From: Fennellomyces sp. T-0311 | Lineage: Eukaryota > Mucoromycota > Mucoromycetes > Mucorales > Lichtheimiaceae | Reading direction: 5' to 3' | Length of the DNA stretch: 64,000 nucleotides | NCBI GenBank assembly: GCA_025266875.1 | Contig: JALLLT010000011.1 | Span: 868,001 to 932,000 of the forward strand | In this document: one piece after another, positions 55,175-64,000 of the stretch | Layout: each line of letters begins with the position of its first letter | Position numbering within the stretch: the stretch's first letter is position 1 | Translations under genes and position numbers: made by a program | The notes under the pieces: model-generated | What the model was told of the DNA's origin: nothing | Seen by the model: only the letters and a program-made list of their open reading frames with translations | Databases searched by the model: none

Positions 55175-57268
55175 TTACGTGTAAACCACAGTTTTCACCT
55201 TTTTCTTCACGTATTGTATGCAATCGTTGGTAACAAGTGGACAATTGTTCACCGCAAGCTCTTGCATTGGACAATTTCCATTATCAATCAAATCTCGTAT
55301 CCCTTTATCCGTCACGTTCGGTAAGTTCTCCAGATTGAGCATCGTCAAATTTCTTTTCCCAGCGAGTGCAGTAGCTATATGATAGTCAGTTACTATCCAC
55401 ATATCTCCGAGGCTTATGTATGTCAGTTGCTGGTCAACTCGGTGTAAGAACTGACTGAGCCCTGCGGTTGAAACGGCGTTCAAATTGGCAAAAACCACCT
55501 GATGCAACGTCTTGATCCTCGCCAGCGAAGCAAGCACAGTATCGGTGATTTCCGCACAGTGCCATAAAGTAATAGATTCCAATGATGATTGCTGCGATTT
55601 CGAACGCACTGCATGCGTCTCAAAAAGACGAAGGAAGCTCAATTTGTTTGCGATGCTTGTCACGTGTGATAGCCGAAGTGTTTTAAGCGCAGGAAGACAT
55701 ATGATGGTGCCAATAGCGTCACTGATATCATGAATGTTCACCATGGAAAGGTATGATAAGTTTGCTGCCCTCTCGATGGCACGTAATATGAATTCCTGCA
55801 CCCCTTCAAACGACCAAAATGTTAAAGTAGTCACCTTTTTAAGCTTGAAATTTGGGTAGCGGGAATAAAGTTCCTGGAGATCGCCTGCGGATATCCTTCG
55901 AGTGCATAGATATAATGTCTCCAGAGTTTCCATATTCTTGTAAAGAAGTGGCAGTATAACTTCAACATGCAAGCCTACTCCACCGTCACTTGTGTAGATT
56001 TCTCGTAATCCCCGTATGTCGGTGGATGCTCCTGGCAGCCCTGGAATAGGATGATCATGATTATAGCCGAGGATTTCCAGGTTCTGCGCATAGGTCTGTA
56101 TTGGACGTAGAACTGGTGGGATGCATCCGTTCATCACTAGGCGGCGTAAATTTGGACAATGCCGCAGGATATCTTGTATTTGTTTCCCTGTGATCAAAGT
56201 TGACCTGATCTCCAAGTTTAAAAGTGGGTGACTATTTAACAGGGAAAAGTCTCCGCCCAATGCTGACATTGGGAGTTTTGTTGAAAACGACAAGTCTGTC
56301 AGGTTACTGCAGGATAACAGTAGCTCTGCCATGGAAAATGTGTTCTGAACACTTCCGAGGTCAATTTGGAGATTTGTCAATGTGGATCGTATTTGCCAAA
56401 AGGCGGTCGAAAGGACAACAGCATAGGCTCCAAAATTCCCCAGAGCCGTTGTGCGGGCTAGATGTGATCGGCATGTGAATAATAATTAGTCTGTGAATGT
56501 GATTTTGATGCATGTACTAAGATTACCTGTCATTTCTAATGATCTGATACTTGTGAAGTACCCTTCCCGTAGATTATTTATGCATGCAGATCTACTCATT
56601 TCAGAAGAAGTATCTAAAATGAGATCTTGGATATTCTGACCGACTGTAGGTATTGCTCGAAATAACTGGATGTACTCCTGATTATCATTAACAACAAGCC
56701 TTTTCCACGCATTGGCAGATTCAATAACTCGGTTGCGCCACATTTTTGATATAGTTAGACAGACAGCTTTCGTGCTTTGAGGTAGTTGCGCAATAATTTT
56801 GGTGGTAATATCAGCAGGAAGAGCGGCGACAAAGTCGACCCGTTTTTCGATTAAAATCTCTGCTTTTGATTTGGCAAGGAGAAGATGCTCGGCTTTGGTT
56901 GGATTCAATTGCACAGCCTGTATACCTTGACAGTATGTTGCAATAGCCTTTTTCTGCCGCCCATACAAGGAAAGCAGATCGCCTTTCCGAAGATATCCTG
57001 CAACAGATGTCGGGGCCGCTTTGATCATTTGCTCTCCATCGGATAGAGCCAATTCAAACTGGCCATTCATAGAATACGCCTGCGATCGTACATCAAGGAG
57101 AGCAAGAAGTAGGTTGGATTGGCGCACTTGGTTTATCACATCCGAAGCAAATTGTATCGTTCGCAGGTATTCGCGTCCTTCAATTGCATTGTTCAGACTT
57201 TGGATAGTGTTGGGCAATGATGACAGTAAACTGATATAGAGAACGGACGGCAGTATATCAGCGTTCAT
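55175..57268 (-). CDS. TPR/F-box/LRR protein, Pof3/Dia2-like (copy C)
   Basis: Two exons, 56527-57268 and 55175-56457, giving 674 aa, the same length as copy B. The phase-1 intron follows the codons for MTG, as in all family members here. TPR part RKGDLLSLYGRQKKAIATYC, F-box VAALPADITTKIIAQLPQ, and a leucine-rich repeat tail ending KKKVKTVVYT. It is most similar to copy B over the whole length. Predicted to be an SCF substrate receptor. Confidence 0.87.
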
Positions 57269-57721
57269 TTGAGTGTTGCGTAATAGAAACAGAGGGTACA
57301 GGTGAAAAAAAGTGAGTCCAAATATAAGCCATTGCGGCGCACCTTTTAGCTGTTAAACTAAGCCTATTTCCTTTTTGGTAGGAAGCCATGGAAGCTTCCT
57401 TTTTGGCTTAGCATAAACCAAGTGTTAGTGTATATATTACGATATATATATTGAATGTCGATGATATTTTAAAAACACAACTATTACGTATTAAATCACA
57501 AGAATATCAGCCATTTTAAGCAACACTTGCAATGGTGCCTTCATAGATTCCAGTTGATGGGTCGAGCAGCATTGGAACATCAATAAGCTCTATTATTTGG
57601 CTTAGCAAAGATGGGTGTACAGTGTACTACTTTTTGCTACATATAGCATGCTTATTGTACTTCACAGCAGTAGGCGATAGTACGCCAGTATGTATACATT
57701 TTTGCGCGACAAATATTCTAC
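57269..57721. other. Spacer between F-box copies C and D
   Basis: About 450 bases, AT-rich, with the copy C promoter. No gene. Confidence 0.5.
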
Positions 57722-59739
57722 CTAGTTTGGAGTTAATACACAACCGTCGACCTTTACCACAGCAAGTGAGAAATCTTGGCTTTCAATGAGGTCACATATT
57801 CCTTGGTCCGTCACGTTTGGCAAGCTATCCAGCTCAACTGTAGTCAAGCTTGTGGAACCAGTCAAAATGATTAAACTTGGGTCTGTAATGGAAGACATTT
57901 CAGCAAGCGCAAGGTTCTTCAAAAGATCGCGTGTCTTCTCCAAGAATGAATTGATGCCTGCAGTAGTGACATCGTCCAGGCTGCACAGCGTAACATCGTC
58001 CAAAGTCTTGATACCGGCCAACGCAGCAAGTACAGAGTCGTCAATTTCATCACAATATCGAAACTGAACCGACCGCAGAGAATTGCCCGTAGCTGAAAAC
58101 TGTGCATATGTTCTGAACATTTGAATTAAGCTTGAGCGTCCTGTTTTGGTCCGTGCATGTGTTATCCCGAGGGTTGTAAGCGGAGGTAATCTCATAACAG
58201 CCTTGAATAACGGGTCCGTCTGGAATGGCTCGACCACGTGCAGATGTTTGAGCGTAAGCACTCCGCGGATTGCTCGCATAATCAACGGTTGAACGCGAAT
58301 TTGAGGCCAAACGACTAGTCTCTTCATATTTTCCAGCTTGAGATCCCGATAGTTTGCAAAGAATTGCTGGAGTTCCAATTCCGTTGGCGATGAAAGGACT
58401 GCTTGGAGGTCCTCAAGGGTTCCCATATTCCTGTATATAAGGGGGAACAGGTTTTCGATTGGTACCTTTGTTCCTCCATCATTTGTGTAGAGCACTCTTA
58501 AACCTGGCTGTGGATCACCATAAGCCAACTCAGGAACAAGGCCTGTACAATTGTATCCCAGGATTTCAAGATTTGTGGCGTATTTGTTAACGGATTCAAG
58601 TACCGTTGGATCACATCCGCACATAACCAGCCGTCGAAGCTGCTGACATCGCTGCAAAACACCTTCGATGTGTTTCCTTTTGATGGTATCTGCCGTCAGT
58701 TGTAAGTTGGTAAGCGAATGATGCATTTCTAGCTCCGTGTAATCTCCTGATAAGGCTGTCTTTGACGATTTGCACGAAAAGAAGATATCCGTAGTTGTGT
58801 TGCATGATAGGAGTATATCTGATAGGGTAATAGGATTCGCGTGCATATCCAAATCAATATCAAGAAACTTCAGAGTATTTCTTGCCTGCCAGAGAGCATT
58901 TGATATCGTTGCAATGGAGTGTCTAAGGTTATCGCATGACACGGCTGATAAAGGACAAACGGTAAGTAATAAAGTCGAATTAATTATTCTGGATTCATAC
59001 CTGTTATTTTGAGTTTTCTGATCTCGCTGAGATGCCCGTTTTTTATGGCTCGGAAGCACGCATCTCTTAGCCCTTTATTAGCGGTATTGATCACCAGATT
59101 CTCGACAAAACGGCCGACAAACGGTGCTGTGCTGATCAAATGCGAATCGTGCTCTTCGTTAATTGACACGCTGCGCCATACGTCAGCTGTGCTTCTGAGA
59201 ACTTGCAGACGCCAAGGTTTTGATGTCATAAGACATGCTGTAATTGTTGCTTGCGGCAGCCGGGAAGTGATGTTGCTTGTAATTTCAGATGGGAGGAGTG
59301 CGAAAAAGTCGACGGTTTTATTCCTATCGGCAACTGCTTTGGCCCGTCCATCGTCAAGTTTTCTCACCCGTTTATGATCGGCTGCCACATTACTTAGGCC
59401 GTCATCATACGCCTCGATTGCACAAGTTTGTCGTCCGTACATGGAAAATATCTCCGCTTTGCGAAGGTATCCGTCTGGCTCTCCTGGCGCGTGTTCGATC
59501 ATTCGTTCAACGTCCTTCAGTGCTAATTGAATTTTTCCTTGCGTAGCATGAGTGTACGCGCGAATGTCAAGATAGCTAAGTATCAGTGGCTCAAGTATTT
59601 GATCGATTGCAGTGGTCGTATGACGGATTGTCAGATCATAATCTCGCTTCTTGACGGCGTATTTGAGCTGCTTCACCACATCACGAAGAGACTCGAAGGT
59701 GGATAATCCGTTTGGCATAGCTTCTGAATCGCCACCCAT
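57722..59739 (-). CDS. TPR/F-box/LRR protein, Pof3/Dia2-like (copy D)
   Basis: Two exons, 59001-59739 and 57722-58944, giving 653 aa. The intron again follows the ITG codons in phase 1. TPR helices include RKAEIFSMYGRQTCAIEAYD. The F-box is FALLPSEITSNITSRLPQ. The repeat region ends at VKVDGCVLTPN, about 20 residues short of copies A-C, lacking the final KKxVKTV strand. It is more diverged than B and C, so it is probably the older neighbour. Predicted to be an SCF substrate receptor. Confidence 0.86.
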
Positions 59740-60880
59740 TTATCTGAACGGCAAAGGAAAAAGGAGTGCTAGTCAAATAAACAAACTAAACAGGTTTTTG
59801 CTTTTTAACAAGTATTGGCAGTCACCGCAATATGTTGTAATCAACTATACACATTACCACCGTCTGTTTCAAGTTCAGGTTTGGATCCCTTTATGGCGTC
59901 GCTACCTCTTCATCGGTTCTGGGCAACATTACTCGATTTAAAAAAACATTGGTTGGACAACTGTATATGTCACTTCAAAATAAAGTGAATTCTGTTGACA
60001 ACCGGTCTCGCGATTACAGACCTTGTGTAGAATGCTTAGTTAGCTAAGATGAAGAGGATATGCATGGAAACTCTAGATAAACATATAGCTCAGTGGACTC
60101 ACCAGCACCCTCTAATCCACTCGATCTGACTTTCAGCATGTGTAATATGCTTTATTACAATGTCAAGTTTAACATATGTTGAATCTACATTGTCACGTGG
60201 TGGATCTCGTCAGTGTCTAAAAACATGGAACTGCTCGACGTCTGATTTCTTTTTAGTACTTGCGCTCCTGAAGCGTTAGCCTAATGGTAGCATGGCCACC
60301 ACTTGCGACGACTCTACTGTTCATAAAGTATTAACCAGCCCATTGATTCATTATGAGTAAGGTATATTAAGTTGTCAATGGCAAAAAAAATCTATACAGC
60401 CCTCCGTTATGGTATCTATATGACGTTATCGTCCTTGTTGACTCGGACCCAGATTTGCTGAACTGGGTATAATTTCAAGCCATGTGGCTCGTTGACTTTA
60501 AATGGTTCAATTTGGGAAACGTGGCTCAAAATGACGCCGATAGCCGCTTTTCATTAAGACACGATCAATTTCAACTTCCTACATATGCCTTTCACACTGT
60601 GGTACCTTCTTGATACTGGCTGACTGAAATGTTCAGTAGCTCATAATAAGATTCATAAAGTAAAACACTGACGGTGACCATGTGTCCTTTCATGTGATCC
60701 ATCAACTCTTCCTTGGCTACACGATTTTACCGATAGTATAGATTTCAGTAAAAAAAAAACACATTTTTCGACAAACGGCGGGAACACAATCGGAACGCAA
60801 TGTCCGAGGTACAAGTATTGTGTAACAAGACATGTTACGGCTGTCGCCCAGGTTTACATTGCAAAACAAAATAGGAGAAT
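59740..60880. other. Intergenic, 1.1 kb
   Basis: No supported gene. A segment near 60275-60330 resembles the A-box half of a tRNA gene (TAGCCTAATGGTAGC) but has no B box. Confidence 0.5.
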
Positions 60881-61615
60881 TTATTCGTGGTCAACAACAG
60901 TAATCATGATGCTTGGAATCATCTCATCCTCTTGTAACTTCCACCCATTCTGGGTTTCGTAGGCTACTCTACTGTCACCGATGAGGTCATCGGAGGGCTG
61001 CGCATACACCCAATCGAACTGGTTTGCATCTGCTTGGACGAGGAGCCAATATACATTCTTTTTGCGCATGACGATAGCGTCTTCATCCTGAGAGGGTATC
61101 CATTCAAGGATACCTGGGTCATCGGCCGGGTCAAGGACTTGGAGTTCAGCAGATGCGATGCATTTGCTTGCGTCGGGAATCGTTTGCCACAGATTGTCAC
61201 GGGTTGACGTGCATATCGCCAGTCGGGCGCTGACTGGTTGGTCGCTGTGAACGGCGAGCTGTACAGAGCTCAAGTGGACATGACGCCAAGGGAATAAGCG
61301 GTCCCACCAGCTTTCCTTTTGTGCGTTGGCAAAGTTGGGTGAAAATGCAATGGCGGCGCCTTGTTGGACTTGGATGCGTTGTCCAGACATTTTTTCTCCC
61401 ACAGCGGGAAAGCCAGTGTGAAGTACCAAGTGTTCTTTCTTTTCGTTGTGTGATTTCCAAAGTTGCGATAGGCGGGTAGGAGCAGTGCAGTGCATGACGA
61501 CGGCAAGGACAACGAGCGATAGGATGAACCGTCTTACCCAAGCCCAACGAGCGTGGGATTCATTAGGTGTAGGTGCATAGATAACGGGCGGTGGTGCTTG
61601 CTTTTTAGAGTCCAT
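60881..61615 (-). CDS. Unrecognised single-pass (type II) membrane protein
   Basis: An intronless frame of 244 aa. A short cytosolic part rich in Pro (APPPVIYAPTPNE) is followed by one membrane segment (FILSLVVLAVVMHC) and a lumenal or extracellular domain of about 190 residues. Blocks such as LSSVQLAVHSDQ and WLLVQADANQFDWVYA suggest a beta-rich fold. Two cysteines (AICTSTR, SKCIAS) could pair. I recognise no family. It is divergent from BFR1, with starts 484 bases apart. The length, hydrophobic pattern and clean frame support a real gene. Confidence 0.7.
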   Translation of the reverse strand: MDSKKQAPPPVIYAPTPNESHARWAWVRRFILSLVVLAVVMHCTAPTRLSQLWKSHNEKKEHLVLHTGFPAVGEKMSGQRIQVQQGAAIAFSPNFANAQKESWWDRLFPWRHVHLSSVQLAVHSDQPVSARLAICTSTRDNLWQTIPDASKCIASAELQVLDPADDPGILEWIPSQDEDAIVMRKKNVYWLLVQADANQFDWVYAQPSDDLIGDSRVAYETQNGWKLQEDEMIPSIMITVVDHE

Positions 61616-62099
61616 GAAAAAAAATAAAGAAGAAGGGAAAAGAGAGACAAGTGCAAGAAGGTTTCAGACCATTTCTTTTTTGTTCATGCGTGTTGCATGT
61701 CAGCCGTGGTCACCTGCAAATTCACTTTTTGGGAAATTGACCCACTTTTTTTTTGGCTGTCAAGGCAGAAGAGTACAGTCTAGCGTTCCATAGCGAAAAC
61801 ATGGAATGCTTTGTACAAGGACTAGACACCATACCATATATCATGAAGAAAACAAATACATTGGCTTCAATGCAAATGGGTTACCATGACTACAATATGT
61901 AACCATGTTAACGTAACTACGGAGAGGATACTTGTCCCTGATGATGGCAGAAGCGGGGAAAGTCACTACAGAACTGTGGCTTCCTTTCACAGGCTCAAAG
62001 ACTGGCGAAAGATGAAACTGAGTATGAAAAACGCGTGTGATAAGTACCACACACTGAGCTTCTTTTTCTCTGTAGAACTACTCTCCACCTTTTCCCATC
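61616..62099. other. Divergent promoter region, membrane protein / BFR1
   Basis: About 480 bases with poly-T/poly-A tracts near 61675 and 61750. No gene and no clear TATA element. Confidence 0.45.
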
Positions 62100-63651
62100 A
62101 TGACTGACTCTCCTGCTGCCGGCCCACCCAAGCTTCCTTCCCATATCAAGAAGCCAAATGAGGAAGAACACAAAAAGACCCTGGATGAAATCAACGCGAA
62201 AATCGACAAGCTGAAGAAGCAGATGGTAACTACCTTTACCTGTGTTTTTCATCATCTGGAAATTAACACTTTGGTAGGATGCGGTCAAGGAGAAAATCAA
62301 CAAGCTGCCTGGTAAATCGGACAACACGCGCCGGGATGAGCTCCGTGCTCAACTGGCTGACTTGCGTGATAAGCAGGCTGAAATAAAGAAGGGCAAACAG
62401 GCTGTGTATCAACAGCTGGACGCATTGAACGACTCGATCCGTAAAAAGGTACAGTATATAATTCAAATGGAATATCCAATAAATGACTCATTTGGCAATA
62501 TAGGTTAGCAACATCAAGTCCTTCCAGGCCAAGGTCCCTTACAAGACCGTGGCTGAGGTCGATGTCCGCATCAGCGAGCTCGAGAGCAAGATCGAAGCTG
62601 GTGTACGACTTGTTGAGGAAAAGAAGGTAACAGCAGTCTGAAAGGAGGAAGGCGTGATGCTTATGCACAATTTATCAAGATGCTGCAAGAAATCTCTCTG
62701 TTGAAGCGCAGCCGTCAAACGGTGGAGGGTCTGGATGAACAGCAGGAAGCCATTGACAAGGAACGTGCAATCTACGACGAACTGCGGAAAAACATTGACG
62801 ACAGCGAGTCCAAAAAGTACAGCGAGCAATATGAAAAGGCCAATGCCGAACTCAAGGATATCCAGAACGATCAGAACCAGGCACGCGAAGTCCGCAACAA
62901 ACTGTACGACGAACGAACACGGATCAAGGGATTGTTGGACGAAGAGTACAACAAGCTCCGAGCAACTCGCGACGAGCACCGCAAGGCCAATGATGAATAC
63001 TACACGTTTATCCGCCAACTGCGCGAATACAAGCGTGAGCAGGAGAAACTGCGCAAGCAGCAGATCGAACAAGAGAAGCGTCAGGAGGCAGCCCAGAAGG
63101 AATTGGAATTGGCTTCGTTGCCAGCATTCGAACACGAGATCACACTGTGCGAGAACCTGTCCAACTTTTTGCAAGGCTTTTTGGGTGGAGCCAACCCTGC
63201 AGAGACCAAGGCAGCAGCTGATCAAACGGCAAGTGCGCCAGGCCGTGAAATTAACATGCCTGAAGGTGTTGCTCTGAAGAAGAAGTCCGAGCGTGAGGAG
63301 GATTATTTCGTCGGTGGCGGCAAGAAGAAGGGTCACAAGGGCTCGCAGGCCGCAAAGGAAAAGAAGTCAGACACGCTCAAGTTACCATTGTCAACCATGG
63401 AAGGTTTCTTTGAAGTCAAGGTTACCGTGCCAACCAAGATCTCCGATATCCCCAACACCCTGGAGAAGCTTAAGGAACGCAAGGAGCAGTACTTGGCTGA
63501 GCAGCCCAAGGTGACTGAGGAGAACAAGAAGCGGGCGCAGGAGAAGATTGCTGCCATGCTCAAGAAGGAAGAGGAGGAAAAGAAGTTTGCAGATGCCGAA
63601 GCTGCTGAAAAGAAGGCTGAAGAGACTCCAGCCGCTGCTGAATCCCAATAG
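62100..63651 (+). CDS. BFR1: BFR1-like mRNP/coiled-coil protein
   Basis: Four exons, 62100-62225, 62278-62448, 62504-62626 and 62680-63651, giving 463 aa (yeast Bfr1 has 470). Nearly the whole protein is charged helix, with long coiled coils (LRDKQAEIKKGKQAVYQQ; KYSEQYEKANAELKDIQNDQ). A less charged hinge (HEITLCENLSNFLQGF) follows, and the tail is Lys/Glu/Ala-rich. Yeast Bfr1 associates with polysomes and Scp160 at the ER and suppresses brefeldin A sensitivity. The same role in translation-coupled mRNP handling is likely. Strong codon bias suggests high expression. It is convergent with the next gene, 130 bases apart. Confidence 0.88.
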
Positions 63652-63780
63652 TTGGGAAGGACGATGGAAAAAAAGGGTTCTGTATCATTATAGAGACATC
63701 AAAAAATCTAAGTTCTTGTATGTACATCACATTAAAAAAAAGGTGGATATCTCATTACGTATTATTTTTAAAGAAAAAGA

Positions 63781-64000
63781 TCACTTATTTAACTCCTCAG
63801 CGGACCACTCTAGTACACCGTTATCGACGTGTTCTTCTGCTGATCCGCTTCCCTCTTCCTCTTCATTCTTTGGCTGCTTGTTACCATTTTGTAGACATGC
63901 AAAGAGATTTTCGCTTTCTTGGGTATCATCGTGTTGGTCCTCTTTTTCGGATTCTAGGACGACGAACGATTTTTGCCGTTGGCGAACGTTCCACTGGAGC
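63781..64000 (-). CDS. C-terminal end of an unidentified gene (partial)
   Basis: An open minus-strand frame runs from the window edge to TGA at 63781-63783, about 72 codons. The tail is strongly acidic (NEEEEGSGSAEEH) and ends VLEWSAEELNK. The start lies outside the window and I cannot name the protein. The acidic composition and the convergent position next to BFR1 support it being coding. Confidence 0.65.
   Translation of the reverse strand, partial: LQWNVRQRQKSFVVLESEKEDQHDDTQESENLFACLQNGNKQPKNEEEEGSGSAEEHVDNGVLEWSAEELNK

Noticed and set aside
60270..60340. tRNA-like segment with TAGCCTAATGGTAGC
   Set aside because: An A-box-like start exists, but no B box (GGTTCGA), no T-arm and no closing acceptor stem can be drawn.

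Overview
The window is nuclear DNA of a filamentous fungus, most likely an early-diverging Mucoromycota/Mucorales species. The reasons are dense short spliceosomal introns (about 45-80 nt, TACTAAC-like branch points), an expanded family of TPR/F-box/LRR proteins, animal-type Ragulator subunits LAMTOR1 and LAMTOR2, a Ran1-type kinase, an Rpd3 deacetylase and a Zn2Cys6 regulator. Species identity is an inference. I rebuilt exon structures by hand. Where exon coordinates are listed, the reading phases close exactly.

Left part (1-6.1 kb): a tandem set of three LPX1-like alpha/beta hydrolases (the first only as its 3' end), all ending in PTS1-like tripeptides. 7.5-16.95 kb is a housekeeping block: Ran1/Pat1-like kinase, class I histone deacetylase, mitochondrial processing peptidase alpha, p24 cargo receptor and a bacterial-type cytidylate kinase. 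18.1-20.2 kb holds one Pof3/Dia2-like F-box gene.

20.2-26 kb is gene-poor. It contains a 715-bp pogo/Tigger-like MITE and a decayed copy of an unrecognised gene family ('U family'). 26-38 kb is a second housekeeping block: LAMTOR2, a GPANK1-like G-patch protein, a Zn2Cys6 factor, the ARL3/ARFRP1 GTPase, aconitase, a BCS1-like AAA protein and LAMTOR1. Two Ragulator subunits therefore lie about 11 kb apart, and three mitochondrial genes (MPP alpha, aconitase, BCS1-like) share the window.

39-52 kb is accessory and rearranged. It has a LAMTOR2 exon fragment, a MED7 pseudogene split by a 3.77-kb Mutator-like element (133-bp TIRs, 8-bp TSD) whose transposase carries an OTU-protease-like C-terminus, several satellite arrays, a roughly 0.8-kb foldback repeat, an orphan membrane protein gene, and an inverted second copy of the U-family/LAMTOR2 block with a fragment of the BCS1/LAMTOR1 3' junction beside it.

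52.5-59.8 kb is a tandem array of three more TPR/F-box/LRR genes, all with the intron at the same place as the copy at 18-20 kb. The right end carries an unknown single-pass membrane protein, BFR1, and the 3' end of an unidentified gene.
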